Positions 34,714-43,501 of a stretch of 64,000 nucleotides of DNA are shown one piece after another. Both the position numbers and the translations under genes were made by a program. Each line of letters begins with the position of its first letter. The stretch's first letter is position 1. The DNA is taken from contig NZ_CP108054.1 of the NCBI RefSeq assembly GCF_036173125.1, positions 3,410,001-3,474,000 of the forward strand, in the 5' to 3' direction. The notes under the pieces are model-generated. The model saw only the letters and a program-made list of their open reading frames with translations, ran no database searches and was not told where the DNA came from. This stretch comes from Streptomyces sp. NBC_00286. GTDB lineage: Bacteria > Actinomycetota > Actinomycetes > Streptomycetales > Streptomycetaceae.

Positions 34714-35616
34714 CTAGGCGTCTCGCTCGCGGAAGACGATGAACGCCGCCGTCAGCAGACCCACCACACACCCCGCCATGACCATGAACCCGGGCCAGGG
34801 CCCCAGCAGCTCCGGATCACGGTAACCGGTGATGATCTGGCCCCCGGCAATGGGCGGCCAGTACTTCGTCACCCAGTCACCGACCGCTCCGGGCAGCGCC
34901 GGCGCGAACGCCTGCACGATCAACATCACGCCGAACAGCGTCGTCACCGTCGCGGTAGTACTGCGGATCACGGTGCCGATAGCCAGTCCGAACAGCGCGG
35001 CCAGCGCCAGGTACAGGCCGCCGCCCCAGATGCCGCGCTGCGCCAGCCCGTCGGACAGTCCCAGATGCGGCGCGTCCGCCCCGGCCAGCGACGCCTGCCC
35101 GACGACAAACCCGGCGAGCGACACCAGCACCCCGACCGGCAACGCCACCCCCACAAGCACCACGGCCTTGGCCGCCAGCACCCGGCCCCGGTGGGGTACG
35201 GACGTCAGTGTGCCGACGATCGTGCGGGCACCGTACTCGGCGGTGATCACCAGACCGCCGAGGAGACCGAGCGCGATCTGAGCCAGCAGGTACCCGCGCA
35301 GACTGACGGCGAGAGGATCGAAGGTGGCCCGGTCCGCGGGCGTCATGTCCGCGTACTCGGTCCCGGCGGACGTGCCGTTCAGCGCGGCGAGGCCCACACA
35401 GAACGCGAGGGTGCCCAGCACCACGTACAGGGTCGACCGCATCGTACGAATCTTGATCCACTCGGCGTGCAGACAGTGCCGGAACGACGCCCGGTCGGTC
35501 GGCTTCGGGACCGCGGGCGAACGGCGCGGCCGTCGCCATCGCGCCAGCGCACCGCCCCGTGCCCTCAACTGCGTGCGCGTGACCCTCACCCGGGCCCGCG
35601 TGGCCATCCTGCTCAT
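34714..35616 (-). CDS. ABC-2 type transporter permease
   Basis: 300-residue membrane subunit. A basic cytoplasmic N-terminus of about 45 residues is followed by FRHCLHAEWIKIRTMRSTLY, the typical entry into the first helix, and about six membrane helices. LVITAEYGARTIVGTLTSVP and VLAAKAVVLVGVALPVGV match the ABC-2 permease family of Streptomyces multidrug exporters. The 4-bp overlap with the upstream ATPase gene shows they form one transporter. Substrate unknown. The next two-component operon is on the same strand, separated by repeats. Confidence 0.88.
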   Translation of the reverse strand: MSRMATRARVRVTRTQLRARGGALARWRRPRRSPAVPKPTDRASFRHCLHAEWIKIRTMRSTLYVVLGTLAFCVGLAALNGTSAGTEYADMTPADRATFDPLAVSLRGYLLAQIALGLLGGLVITAEYGARTIVGTLTSVPHRGRVLAAKAVVLVGVALPVGVLVSLAGFVVGQASLAGADAPHLGLSDGLAQRGIWGGGLYLALAALFGLAIGTVIRSTTATVTTLFGVMLIVQAFAPALPGAVGDWVTKYWPPIAGGQIITGYRDPELLGPWPGFMVMAGCVVGLLTAAFIVFRERDA

Positions 35617-36590
35617 CGGCCCACCCCTGTCTCCGCCTGCTCCGGCTTCTCCACCGTCTCCGGCTTCTCCGCCGACTCCGCCGTCTCCGCCCTCTCCGTC
35701 CGGAATTCCTGCGCGTCGCGCGTCAGGTCCATGAACGCCTGCTCCAAGGACACTTGACGTGCTGTCAGTTCGTGCAACTCCACATCGCCGGCCGCGGCCA
35801 GCGCCCCGATCTCAGCCGGTTCCAGACCGGTCACCAGCAGTCCGTCCGGGCCATCCGTGCGTACGTTCACGGCCGTGGCCAGCATCCGGCGCAGCTCGGT
35901 GATCCGGGGGCTGCGGACCAGGACCTCGCGGTCGGAGTGCGCTTCGATGAACGCCTTCATCGTCATGTCCGCGATCAGACGGCCTCGGCCGATGACGATG
36001 AGATGGTCCGCGGTGAGTTCCATTTCGCTCATCAGGTGGCTCGACATCAGCACGGCGCGCCCCTCGGCGGCCATCCGCCGCATGAGCGAACGGATCCATA
36101 CGATGCCTTCCGGGTCGAGCCCGTTGAGCGGCTCGTCGAAGACCAGCACCGGCGGATCACCCAGCAAGGCCGCGGCGATCCCGAGCCGCTGCCGCATCCC
36201 GAGCGAGAACGTCCCGGCCCTGCGCCGGCCCACGTTCTCCAGGCCGACTTCCGCGAGTACGTCGTCCACCCGGCCTCGCGGGATGCCGTTGCCGGCCGCG
36301 AGCGCCAGCAGGTGGTGGTACGCGGTGCGGCTCGGCAGCACCGCCCCCGGGTCCAGCAGCGCCCCGACCGCTTTCAAGGGCGCGGGCTGCTCGGCGTACG
36401 GCCGCCCGTTCACGGTGGCGGTGCCGGAGTTGGCCGCGTCCAGGCCCAGGATCATGCGTAACGTCGTTGATTTCCCTGCCCCGTTGGGCCCCAGAAATCC
36501 GGTCACCTCACCGGGGCGGACGGCGAAGGTCAGCCCGTCCACGGCGAGGACATCGCCGTACCGTTTGGTCAGCCCGCGAACGTCGATCAT
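35613..36590 (-). CDS. ABC transporter ATP-binding protein (DrrA/CcmA-like)
   Basis: 325-residue ATPase. Walker A GPNGAGKST (about residues 35-43), Q-loop region near GALLDPGAVLPS, signature FSLGMRQRLG, Walker B VLVFDEPLNGLDP, and switch SSHLMSE. The C-terminal extension has MSEMELTADHLIVIGRGRLI and an additional domain to about 300. The last 28 residues are a Glu/Ala/Thr low-complexity tail (ERAETAESAEKPETVEKPEQ). ATG at 36590 is chosen with GGAGG 4 nt before it; the TTG one codon upstream lacks spacing. Drives the ABC-2 permease encoded immediately downstream. Confidence 0.93.
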   Translation of the reverse strand: MIDVRGLTKRYGDVLAVDGLTFAVRPGEVTGFLGPNGAGKSTTLRMILGLDAANSGTATVNGRPYAEQPAPLKAVGALLDPGAVLPSRTAYHHLLALAAGNGIPRGRVDDVLAEVGLENVGRRRAGTFSLGMRQRLGIAAALLGDPPVLVFDEPLNGLDPEGIVWIRSLMRRMAAEGRAVLMSSHLMSEMELTADHLIVIGRGRLIADMTMKAFIEAHSDREVLVRSPRITELRRMLATAVNVRTDGPDGLLVTGLEPAEIGALAAAGDVELHELTARQVSLEQAFMDLTRDAQEFRTERAETAESAEKPETVEKPEQAETGVGR

Positions 36591-36616
36591 CAAGCCTCCA
36601 GAACCGATGGTGGTGT

Positions 36617-36651
36617 GCGGTGGTGCGCGCGATCACCGCACGCACCACCGC
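36617..36651 (-). terminator. Hairpin between ridA-like gene and ABC exporter operon
   Basis: Perfect 11-bp arms GCGGTGGTGCG (36617-36627) and its complement (36641-36651) with a 13-nt loop, in a 227-bp gap. It lies downstream of the RidA-like gene on the minus strand. Confidence 0.55.
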
Positions 36652-36817
36652 AGGCTCACCCACCGGTCTGGGCCTGGCCTGCACGAGTCTGAACGCTCCA
36701 TGGGAGCCGAAGACCGCACCCGCCGGAAAAGACCACGCCACGGCGTCCACCCCGCCGAGGACTCACACAGAACTCACAGAAAGGGGCGGCCCGGCAAGGC
36801 AGTTGGCGGAAGTCGCG

Positions 36818-37219
36818 TCACGCGACGGCGGTTCCCTCGAGTTCGACCAACAGGGTGGGGATCGCCAGCCGCGTCACCCCGAGCATCGTCATGGTCGGTG
36901 CCACCGCGGAGGCGCCCAACCGGGCCGCCAGCACGCCGTAGTGCTGGAGGAGCAGATCGACGTCGGTCGTGTAGACGTTGAGCCGGACCAGGTTCGCGAG
37001 AGACATGCCGGCCTCGGTGAGCACGGCCTCCAGGTTGTCGATGCTGAGCGCCAACTGCGCCGCCATGTCGCCGTCATGCTCGGGCTTGCCGTCGGCGTTC
37101 ATCGCGGTCTGGCCCGAGATGTACAGGGTGCGGGTGTGCCCGGAGACGATCTCGCCCTGGTTGAAGCCCATTTCCACCGACCAGGCCACCGGGTTGACCG
37201 CCGTTCGTTCCACTGCCAC
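36818..37219 (-). CDS. RidA (YjgF/YER057c/UK114) family protein
   Basis: 133-residue cytoplasmic protein. VNPVAWSVEMGFNQGEIVSG, LYISGQTAMNADG and GVTRLAIPTLLVELEGTAVA are typical RidA core elements. The conserved Arg that deaminates reactive imine/enamine intermediates fits GVTRLAIP. GTG at 37219 has GGAG 6 nt upstream; the longer frame lacks family sequence. Divergent from the WYL regulator gene, with the start codons 154 bp apart, so that regulator may control it. Confidence 0.88.
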   Translation of the reverse strand: MAVERTAVNPVAWSVEMGFNQGEIVSGHTRTLYISGQTAMNADGKPEHDGDMAAQLALSIDNLEAVLTEAGMSLANLVRLNVYTTDVDLLLQHYGVLAARLGASAVAPTMTMLGVTRLAIPTLLVELEGTAVA

Positions 37220-37373
37220 GTCAGCTCCATTCGATTCGTTTCGGCTCGTTTCGATGCGTGGGGGGAGTGCGTACGCGGCCATTGGCTCGGTAGCCGTCGG
37301 CTTCGACGTCGTGTGGACGAGCTTCGCAACAAAACATGACATCCACCGTCACGTATTTGGATAAAGTTCGCGC

Positions 37374-38348
37374 ATGCGCGCTGACCGGCTGGTCTCCCTG
37401 GTCCTGCTGCTGCGTCAGCGCGGTCGGCTGACCGCGGACACGCTGGCCCGTGAGCTGGAGGTTTCTACCCGTACGGTGCTGCGCGATATCGAGGCGCTGT
37501 CCACGGCCGGCGTCCCGGTCTATGCCGAACGCGGGCGGCACGGCGGTTTCGCGTTGGCGCCCGGTTTCCGGACCGAGCTCACAGGTCTGAATCACGACGA
37601 GGCGCTCGCCCTGCTGACCGCCGGATCGGGGCGCGGCGAGCTGGTGTTCGGCCTCGGCTCGGCGCTCGCTTCGGCCATGCGGAAGGTGGTCGACGCGTTG
37701 CCCGAGAGCCACCGGGCCACCGCGAGCGACGCGGCCCAGCGTTTTCTCGTAGACCCGGAGACCGATCTGCTCTCGCGTCGGCTGGTCACCGAGGAGGTGC
37801 CCGACACCACGATGATCGAGGTACGGCGCGCGGTGCTCGCCGGACACAAGCTGCGCATCCATTACGCGGCCACGGGCCAGACACCCCAGTGGCGCACAGT
37901 GGACCCGATCGGCCTGGTCACCGTGCGCGACCGTGCCTACTTGCTGGCGACGCGATCCGGCGAGGACCGCACGTACCGGCTGTCGCGGGTGCTGGCCGCC
38001 GAAGAACTCCCCGAACCGGCACAGCGACCGAACCGGGTCGACCTGGACCGGATCTGGCGGGAACGCTCCGCGCGGTTCCTCTCCGGCGGCGACCACATCA
38101 CCGTGCTGCTACGGGTGAACCCGGCCCGGCGGGAGGAACTGCTGGACACCGCGCTGGCCGTCCGCGCGGAAGAACCCGACGCGGACGGCTGGCTGCGGCT
38201 GGAGGTGACCTTCCAGGATTCCCGCCACGCGGAATGGGCGCTGTGGCAGCTCAGCATGGACGCGGAAGCCTTGTCCCCGCAGTCGTTGCGTACGTCGCTG
38301 CGCGACCGCGCGTCCGCGATTGCCCACCGCTACGGGGACTCGTCCTGA
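37374..38348 (+). CDS. WYL-domain transcriptional regulator (DeoR-like HTH)
   Basis: 324 residues. The N-terminal HTH_11 domain (RADRLVSLVLLLRQRGRLTA, then LEVSTRTVLRDIEALSTAGV) is followed by a central WYL ligand domain (about residues 140-215: HKLRIHYAATGQTPQWRTVD, then RDRAYLLATR) and a C-terminal WCX-like extension. Such regulators respond to small ligands or nucleic acids. Divergent from RidA and adjacent to the biosynthetic cluster boundary; whether it controls either is unknown. Confidence 0.92.
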   Translation: MRADRLVSLVLLLRQRGRLTADTLARELEVSTRTVLRDIEALSTAGVPVYAERGRHGGFALAPGFRTELTGLNHDEALALLTAGSGRGELVFGLGSALASAMRKVVDALPESHRATASDAAQRFLVDPETDLLSRRLVTEEVPDTTMIEVRRAVLAGHKLRIHYAATGQTPQWRTVDPIGLVTVRDRAYLLATRSGEDRTYRLSRVLAAEELPEPAQRPNRVDLDRIWRERSARFLSGGDHITVLLRVNPARREELLDTALAVRAEEPDADGWLRLEVTFQDSRHAEWALWQLSMDAEALSPQSLRTSLRDRASAIAHRYGDSS

Positions 38349-38362
38349 GGGAGACGACCCAG

Positions 38363-38616
38363 TTACCCCTTGCCCAGCCCGTCGCGCCAGCTGGGCCGCA
38401 GCGGCTTCCAGGCGAGTGCTGTACGGGCCCGGTCGTTGGACGCGCCGTGTGCCGCGGTGAGTTGATGGGTCATGTACCAGCCGAGCATCCGGGGTGCGAG
38501 CTCCGCCGGGATCGTACGAGGGGACGGGCCGGCCGGCGTGCGGGCGTAGTGCGGAAGCCATTGCACGGCCGGGGCCGGGTCGTCGTCCGTCACGTGGAAC
38601 ACCCCGGTGGCGTCCG
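38363..38616 (-). pseudogene. 3' fragment of a duplicated SDR/epimerase gene
   Basis: Encodes only the last 84 or so residues of the SDR at 42014-42940 (from DATGVFHVTDDDPAP to SWRDGLGKG, TAA stop). Residues such as MLGWYMTHQLTAAHGASNDR are unchanged. No start or N-terminal Rossmann part exists; upstream DNA is the lyase gene. The lyase stop codon lies inside this fragment. Confidence 0.9.
38372..38616. repeat. 245-bp direct duplication, copy A
   Basis: Aligns without gaps to 42023-42267 (offset 3651 bp) with about 13 mismatches counted by eye, roughly 95% identity. The two copies bracket the lyase and FAD-enzyme genes. Confidence 0.95.
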
Positions 38617-40002
38617 CCCGTATCCGCGCAGCGCCCGGTCGACCAGTGCGGCGGCGGCGCCCGTGTAGCGGGCCGGGTCGAGCAGTTCGAACAGCTGGTC
38701 GGGGGTGAACCGGGCCGTCACCTCGGGATGGCCGGACAGCACCTCGCCGATCGTGCGCCCGGTGTCGGCGGCCTCGGCCGAGGCGGCGGTCAGCAGTTTC
38801 TTCGCCCGTACCTTGCCGAGCACCGGGGCGAGCGCCACCGTCAGCCGTTCGGTGACGATGGCGCCGCCGGTCAGTTCGAGATTGGCGAGCATCCGTTCGG
38901 GGTGGACGATCAGCCCCTCCGCGAGTTCGACGGCCGTGTGTGTGGCCCCGCCCGTCAGCCGCAGCGCCTCCCGCAGCGGTTGCCACTCCGCGTGCCACGC
39001 TCCGGCGGGCCGCTCGTCCTCGGCGAGCATGCACTGCGCCAGTACGAGGGCATGGGCGGGCACTTGACGGGCCGCCGTCACGATCAGCGTGGCGAGCGCG
39101 GGGTTCCGCTTCTGCGGCATCGCCGAAGAGGCCCCGCGTCCCGCGGCCGCGGGCTCGGACACCTCGCCGATCTCGGTACGGGACAGCGTCTGCACGTCGA
39201 GCGCGAACTTCCCGAGCGCTCCGGTGACCAGCTGGAGTACCGCGCCCAGTTCGGCGATCGGCGTGCGCACGGTGTGCCACGGCAGCACCGGTTCGGCCAA
39301 ACCCAGGGCCTCCGCGAACGGGCCGAGCAACTCGACGCCGCCCTCACCCACCCCGCCGTCCAAGGCCGCGTACTCCCGGTACGCGGCCAGGGTGCCTGCC
39401 GCGCCGCCGAGTTGGGCCGGCAGCGCGGACGCGACCGTACGGACCCGGGCCAGGGCGTCGGCGACGAGTTGGAGCCAGCCCGCTGCCTTGAGGCCGAAAG
39501 TGGTGGGCACCGCGTGCTGGGCCAGGGTGCGCCCGGCCAGGACGGTGTGGCGGTGGGTGTCGGCCAGCGCGGCCAGGGCGGCGCCGGTGCGTTCCAGGTC
39601 GGCGGCGATCAGGCCGAGCACTCTGCGGGCGACCAGCATGGCCGCCGAGTCGAGGATGTCCTGGCTGGTCGACCCGCGGTGTACGTACTCGGCGGCTGCC
39701 GCGTCACTGGCGGCGACCACCTCGGTGAAGGCGCTCACCAGCGCGACGACCGGGTTGGCCGCGGCCCGGGCCGCATGGGCCAGGGCGACCAGGTCGAGGC
39801 GGTCCGCGTGGGCCACCGAGGCGATCGCCTCCACCGCGGCGGCGGGCGTCAGCCCGACGGCGTGCTGGGCCCGGGCCAGCGCCACTTCGGCGTCCAGCAT
39901 CGCCTGCAGCCATGCCTCGTCGGTCACCTCGGCCGCGACGGGCGTGCCCGCCCAGGTCGGGGCGAGCAGACCCGCATCGGTGCCCACGGACATCCCGTTC
40001 AC
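38590..40002 (-). CDS. Fumarase/aspartase-superfamily lyase, candidate nitrosuccinate lyase (CreD-like)
   Basis: 470 residues, resembling 3-carboxy-cis,cis-muconate cycloisomerase and adenylosuccinate lyase. Helical core with YVHRGSTSQDILDSA and the superfamily loop ASSAMPQKRNPALA (Ser and Lys of the catalytic loop). GTG at 40002 overlaps the FAD-enzyme stop in GTGA, which decides the start. In cremeomycin and fosfazinomycin pathways a lyase of this family, paired with a flavoenzyme, releases nitrous acid from nitrosuccinate; the same pairing here supports that role over beta-ketoadipate metabolism. Odd: the last eight residues (RTPPGCST) and stop are encoded by copy A of a 245-bp duplication, so the native C-terminus appears to have been replaced. 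Confidence 0.85.
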   Translation of the reverse strand: MNGMSVGTDAGLLAPTWAGTPVAAEVTDEAWLQAMLDAEVALARAQHAVGLTPAAAVEAIASVAHADRLDLVALAHAARAAANPVVALVSAFTEVVAASDAAAAEYVHRGSTSQDILDSAAMLVARRVLGLIAADLERTGAALAALADTHRHTVLAGRTLAQHAVPTTFGLKAAGWLQLVADALARVRTVASALPAQLGGAAGTLAAYREYAALDGGVGEGGVELLGPFAEALGLAEPVLPWHTVRTPIAELGAVLQLVTGALGKFALDVQTLSRTEIGEVSEPAAAGRGASSAMPQKRNPALATLIVTAARQVPAHALVLAQCMLAEDERPAGAWHAEWQPLREALRLTGGATHTAVELAEGLIVHPERMLANLELTGGAIVTERLTVALAPVLGKVRAKKLLTAASAEAADTGRTIGEVLSGHPEVTARFTPDQLFELLDPARYTGAAAALVDRALRGYGRTPPGCST

Positions 40003-42017
40003 GTTCTTCGGCCCCCTGCGCCTGTTGTCTGACGTACGGTCAAAGTGCTGGCGGGCGACGCCTCTTCGTTCCCCGCCATTCGCAAAGCCGCCCGCGCGAT
40101 CGCGTCCGAGTCCTCCAGCGTCACCGAGCCGACGCCCGGCCTGATGCCGACCGCCGTCACCCAGCGCACGCCCTCCGTCGGCACCCCGAAGGCGAACCGG
40201 CGCGGATGCGCCCGGCCCGCCGCGTCCACGAGCCGGGGCGGGCTCCCTGTCACCGCGAGTCCGCCCGTCTCCCAGCCGGTCAGCCGGTACGGGCCGCACT
40301 GGCCGGCCGTCAGCAGTCCCCGCAGCAGCGGATTCGTGCTCCGCCGCAGATCGACGACGGGCAACCGCGCCTCGACCAGTGCGCTCACCGGCACCTCGGG
40401 CGCGGACACCAGCTCCGCGTCCACGAGGAAACCGCCTTCGCGCGCCGAGGGCCGCACCCGCATCCCCGGACCGACCATGTGCAGCACCTCGGCCTCGATC
40501 AGCGCGATCAGCTGCTCGATCCGGAAGGCCGGCGGACCGATCGAGGTGAACGCGTTCAACGGCGTGTACCAGCCGTCCAGTTCGGCACGGTACGACTCAC
40601 CGGAGACACCGCCGTGGTCGACCACCAGCCGGATCTCGTTGCGCAGATCCCGCAGGGCGTCCAGCGCGGCCTTCAGCGGCCCGCTCACATTGCCCAGCCG
40701 GGCCTCGGCGACATCCCGCCGCAGGTGGTCCAGCAGCCAGTGCCGGAAGTCGTCCCGGCCGGCGAAGGTCCGCTCGCCGTACGGACGCTCGATCCGCTGC
40801 CAGTCCCACCGCTCGCCGGGCGGCACCGCGTACCGGTCGAGCAGGGCCGCTTCCCCGGCCCCGGCAAGACTGACCCCGGCAAGACAGGCCCCGGCAAGAC
40901 AGGACCGTACGAACTCATCGGCGGCCCCGGGCCCGTGGGCGGCCAGGATCCACGCCTCGTGGTAGACGGTGCGGACCTCCCGGTCGATCAGCGGCCAGAT
41001 GTCACGGCGAAAGGTGACGGGCTGCCCGCCGTCCGCCGGCCGCCGCAGCCCGGCGATGACCTCCGGGGTCAGGAACCGGGGATGGTGGCGGCCGAGTGCG
41101 CCCTTCTCGTTCTCGCCCCGCGCGTGGTACGGCACACCGCGCCGCGAACCGGCGTACAGGACCGGCTCGTTGCCGCTCGGGAGGTACACGAGTCCGGACT
41201 GGCTCTCCTTGAACGTGCCGCCGCGGCCCTCGGTGAGCAGCGCCAGCTGGTCGAAGAAGTTCAGCCCGAGACCGCGCAACGCCAGCCGCGTGCCCGGCGG
41301 GATGCCGCTCAGATCGGCGTCGGCCGGGTTGGCGGGACCCACATAGGCCAGGCCGTGCCGGTCGGCGAAGGAGCGCAGCTCCCGTTCCTCCTGGCTCGGG
41401 GTCAGCTCCCCGTGGCCGAGGGCCAGGACCACCGCGTCCATCCCGGACAGCAGGCCGCCGTCCTCCAGTGTCACCGTCTGCCGCCCGTCCGGGGCGTCGT
41501 CCAGCGCGACCGCAATCGCCCGGTGCGTGTGGACCGTCACTCGGGGAGCAGCGGTGCGCAGAAGGTGTCGTAACACCCACTTCAGGTAATGGCCGTGGAA
41601 TGCCCGGGTCGGGTAGGTGTCCGGGCCGAGCCGCCGCGCCTCGTCCAGGACCCGGTCCTGGCAGCCCTCGGCGAACGCTCCCTGGCTGACCATGCGCGCC
41701 CACTCGTACAGGCTGGGCCCCGGCACCGACGGCCCCGCGCAGTCCACGCTGTCGTCGGTGAACAGGGTCACCTGGGAGGCGACCGTGTTCATCAACAGCT
41801 CGTCCGGCTGGTCGGTACGCCATACCGCGCCCGCGCCGGGCGGGTACGGGTCGACGAGGTGGACCACGACCGGACGGGTGGCCCCGGCGATGCCGTCGGC
41901 GTTGGCGCAGATCCGTTCCAGGACCGAGAGCCCGCGTGGACCGGCACCGATCACACAGATGACGAGGGCGTCACCGGGCCCGCTCTGTACCGGCTCACTC
42001 TGTGCCGGCTCGGTCAT
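39999..42017 (-). CDS. FAD/NAD(P)-binding monooxygenase, candidate aspartate N-oxidising enzyme (CreE-like)
   Basis: 672 residues. The N-terminal Rossmann motif is VICVIGAGPRGLSVLERI, characteristic of the FAD-NAD(P)-binding (PF13454-type) family. A second nucleotide-binding region is around VVLALGHGELTP and a conserved GLGLNFFDQLALLTEGRGG follows. The remainder is a large C-terminal half with no membrane segment. CreE/FzmM-type enzymes oxidise L-aspartate to nitrosuccinate with FAD and NADPH, and their genes pair with the lyase found next to this one. ATG at 42017 overlaps the SDR stop (ATGA), excluding a longer frame. A low-complexity run CLAGACLAGVSLAGAGEA lies at about residues 445-462. 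Confidence 0.85.
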   Translation of the reverse strand: MTEPAQSEPVQSGPGDALVICVIGAGPRGLSVLERICANADGIAGATRPVVVHLVDPYPPGAGAVWRTDQPDELLMNTVASQVTLFTDDSVDCAGPSVPGPSLYEWARMVSQGAFAEGCQDRVLDEARRLGPDTYPTRAFHGHYLKWVLRHLLRTAAPRVTVHTHRAIAVALDDAPDGRQTVTLEDGGLLSGMDAVVLALGHGELTPSQEERELRSFADRHGLAYVGPANPADADLSGIPPGTRLALRGLGLNFFDQLALLTEGRGGTFKESQSGLVYLPSGNEPVLYAGSRRGVPYHARGENEKGALGRHHPRFLTPEVIAGLRRPADGGQPVTFRRDIWPLIDREVRTVYHEAWILAAHGPGAADEFVRSCLAGACLAGVSLAGAGEAALLDRYAVPPGERWDWQRIERPYGERTFAGRDDFRHWLLDHLRRDVAEARLGNVSGPLKAALDALRDLRNEIRLVVDHGGVSGESYRAELDGWYTPLNAFTSIGPPAFRIEQLIALIEAEVLHMVGPGMRVRPSAREGGFLVDAELVSAPEVPVSALVEARLPVVDLRRSTNPLLRGLLTAGQCGPYRLTGWETGGLAVTGSPPRLVDAAGRAHPRRFAFGVPTEGVRWVTAVGIRPGVGSVTLEDSDAIARAALRMAGNEEASPASTLTVRQTTGAGGRRT

Positions 42018-42940
42018 TCCCCGCCCAGCCCGTCCCGCCAGCTGGGCCGCAGCGGCTTCCAGCCCAGCGTCGTACGGGCCCGGTCGTTGGACGCGCCGTG
42101 TGCCGCGGTGAGTTGATGGGTCATGTACCAGCCGAGCATCCGGGGTGCGAGCTCCGCCGGGATCGTCCGCGGGGACGGGCCGACCAGCGTACGGGCGTAG
42201 TGCGGCAGCCATTGCGCGGCCGGGGCCGGGTCGTCGTCCGTCACGTGGAACACCCCGGTGGCGTCCGACTCGATGGCCGCCACCGTCGCCGCGACGGCGT
42301 CCTCGACATGCAGGAACGACATGATCCCGGCGCCGTCCCCGGGCAACGGGAACCGCCCGGCCAGCACCGCCTGCGCGGTCCCGCCGGTCCGTGCGTACGC
42401 GGTCTTGGGCCCGTACAGCGAGCCGTACCGCAGCACCACACCCGCGAGGTCCGGACCGCTGCCCAGCACCAGCCGCTCCAACTCGGCGACGGCCTGGACG
42501 GTGGAGGCCCAGCCGGGGTCGGGGGCGTCCACATACAGCGGCGCGTCCTCGTCGACGACCGGAACCGAGGCCGGGGCCGCGGCGAAGGCGATGGACTGCG
42601 CGACCAACCGCCGCGCACCGACCGCCCGCGCCGCCTCGACGAGGTGAGCGGTGCCCTCGGTGCGCAACCGCCGGGTCAGTGCGAAGGCCCCCGGCGGGTC
42701 GTCGTGCATCGCCCGCAACGCCGTCATCTGGTGGACGACCACCTCGGGCCGCGCGTCCGACACCGCCGACAACACGGCCTCGCGGTCGAGGGCGTCGGCG
42801 ACCACGACCTGGTCCGCCTCCGGGGCCCGCGCCCGGGACCCCTGACGCACCAGCGCAGTCACCTCATGGCCCCGCGCCCGCAGCGCGCCCACCAGCGGAT
42901 GTCCGATCACACCGGTGGCCCCGGTGACAAGTACACGCAC
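42014..42940 (-). CDS. Extended short-chain dehydrogenase (NAD-dependent epimerase/dehydratase family)
   Basis: 308 residues. NAD(P)-binding motif TGATGVIGHPLVGALRARGH at residues 6-25. The usual Tyr-x3-Lys motif is replaced or shifted: the region LRYGSLYGPKTAY (about 168-180) is the closest substrate-site equivalent. MSFLHVEDAV is conserved. Could be the NADPH-dependent reductase that replaces a diazo group by hydride in ava-like pathways, or a ketoreductase for the carrier-bound chain. Neither is proven. The 3' end is the source of the 245-bp duplication. Stop overlaps the FAD-enzyme start; the gene sits 3 bp from its upstream neighbour. Confidence 0.85.
   Translation of the reverse strand: MRVLVTGATGVIGHPLVGALRARGHEVTALVRQGSRARAPEADQVVVADALDREAVLSAVSDARPEVVVHQMTALRAMHDDPPGAFALTRRLRTEGTAHLVEAARAVGARRLVAQSIAFAAAPASVPVVDEDAPLYVDAPDPGWASTVQAVAELERLVLGSGPDLAGVVLRYGSLYGPKTAYARTGGTAQAVLAGRFPLPGDGAGIMSFLHVEDAVAATVAAIESDATGVFHVTDDDPAPAAQWLPHYARTLVGPSPRTIPAELAPRMLGWYMTHQLTAAHGASNDRARTTLGWKPLRPSWRDGLGGE
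42023..42267. repeat. 245-bp direct duplication, copy B
   Basis: 3' end of the intact SDR gene. See copy A at 38372-38616. Confidence 0.95.
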
Positions 42941-42943
42941 TGC

Positions 42944-43501
42944 TCAATCCTCCGTAACGGGCGGGACGACGGGGGTGGCGACCCGCATCAGCAGTCGGCA
43001 CGCCTTGTCCCCGTCCCGCAGACAGCTCTCGGCCCGGTTCTCCGTCAGGGTCACGCCGAGTCCCTCGGACCAGCCCGCGTGGATGTCGGTGCACGGGCAC
43101 CGGTAGCCCTCCAGCGAACCGGACATCCGCACCATGGTGATGGCGAAGTTCCGCCGCAAGGTGAGCACGATCAGGTCGTCGCCCTCCACCTCGGTGGACG
43201 CGTTGCGCAGTTCCGGCGGAAACATACGGTCCCCGCAGTCGTCGTAGCGGCGGCGCAGCTCCTCCAGGTCCTTGCCGCTGTCACCGCTGCCGGGGAGGGG
43301 GCCGCTCCGGCGAGCGACCTGCTGCGCGACCTTGAGGGCGACCTTGCGCATCGCCTCGGCGTTGATCTCGTTCGCGGCCTGCTGCCCGAACCGCTCGGCC
43401 ACGCCCTGGTACCAGTTGGCGTCGTGCTGCCACCACAGCCGGTACGCCTCCGATGCCCGGGCGCGGTGGTTGACTTCGCCGGCACCCGTTTCCGTACTCA
43501 T
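42944..43501 (-). CDS. ATC-hydrolase-like (DUF6125-type) protein of unknown role
   Basis: 185 residues. The N-terminal half is helical with YRLWWQHDANWYQGVAERFG and ANEINAEAMRKVALKVAQQV, typical of the L-2-amino-thiazoline-4-carboxylate hydrolase-like family. The C-terminal half holds paired cysteines (YRCPCTDIHAGWSEGLG; SCLRDGDKACRLLMRV). ATG at 43501 overlaps the ligase stop (ATGA). Tight coupling inside the cluster implies a pathway role, but no reaction can be assigned. It could act on a carrier-bound or diazo intermediate. Confidence 0.7.
   Translation of the reverse strand: MSTETGAGEVNHRARASEAYRLWWQHDANWYQGVAERFGQQAANEINAEAMRKVALKVAQQVARRSGPLPGSGDSGKDLEELRRRYDDCGDRMFPPELRNASTEVEGDDLIVLTLRRNFAITMVRMSGSLEGYRCPCTDIHAGWSEGLGVTLTENRAESCLRDGDKACRLLMRVATPVVPPVTED

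Noticed and set aside
38590..40002. Annotation of the lyase as a beta-ketoadipate enzyme (carboxymuconate cycloisomerase)
   Set aside because: No other protocatechuate-pathway gene is present, whereas it is translationally coupled to a CreE-like flavoenzyme within a biosynthetic operon.
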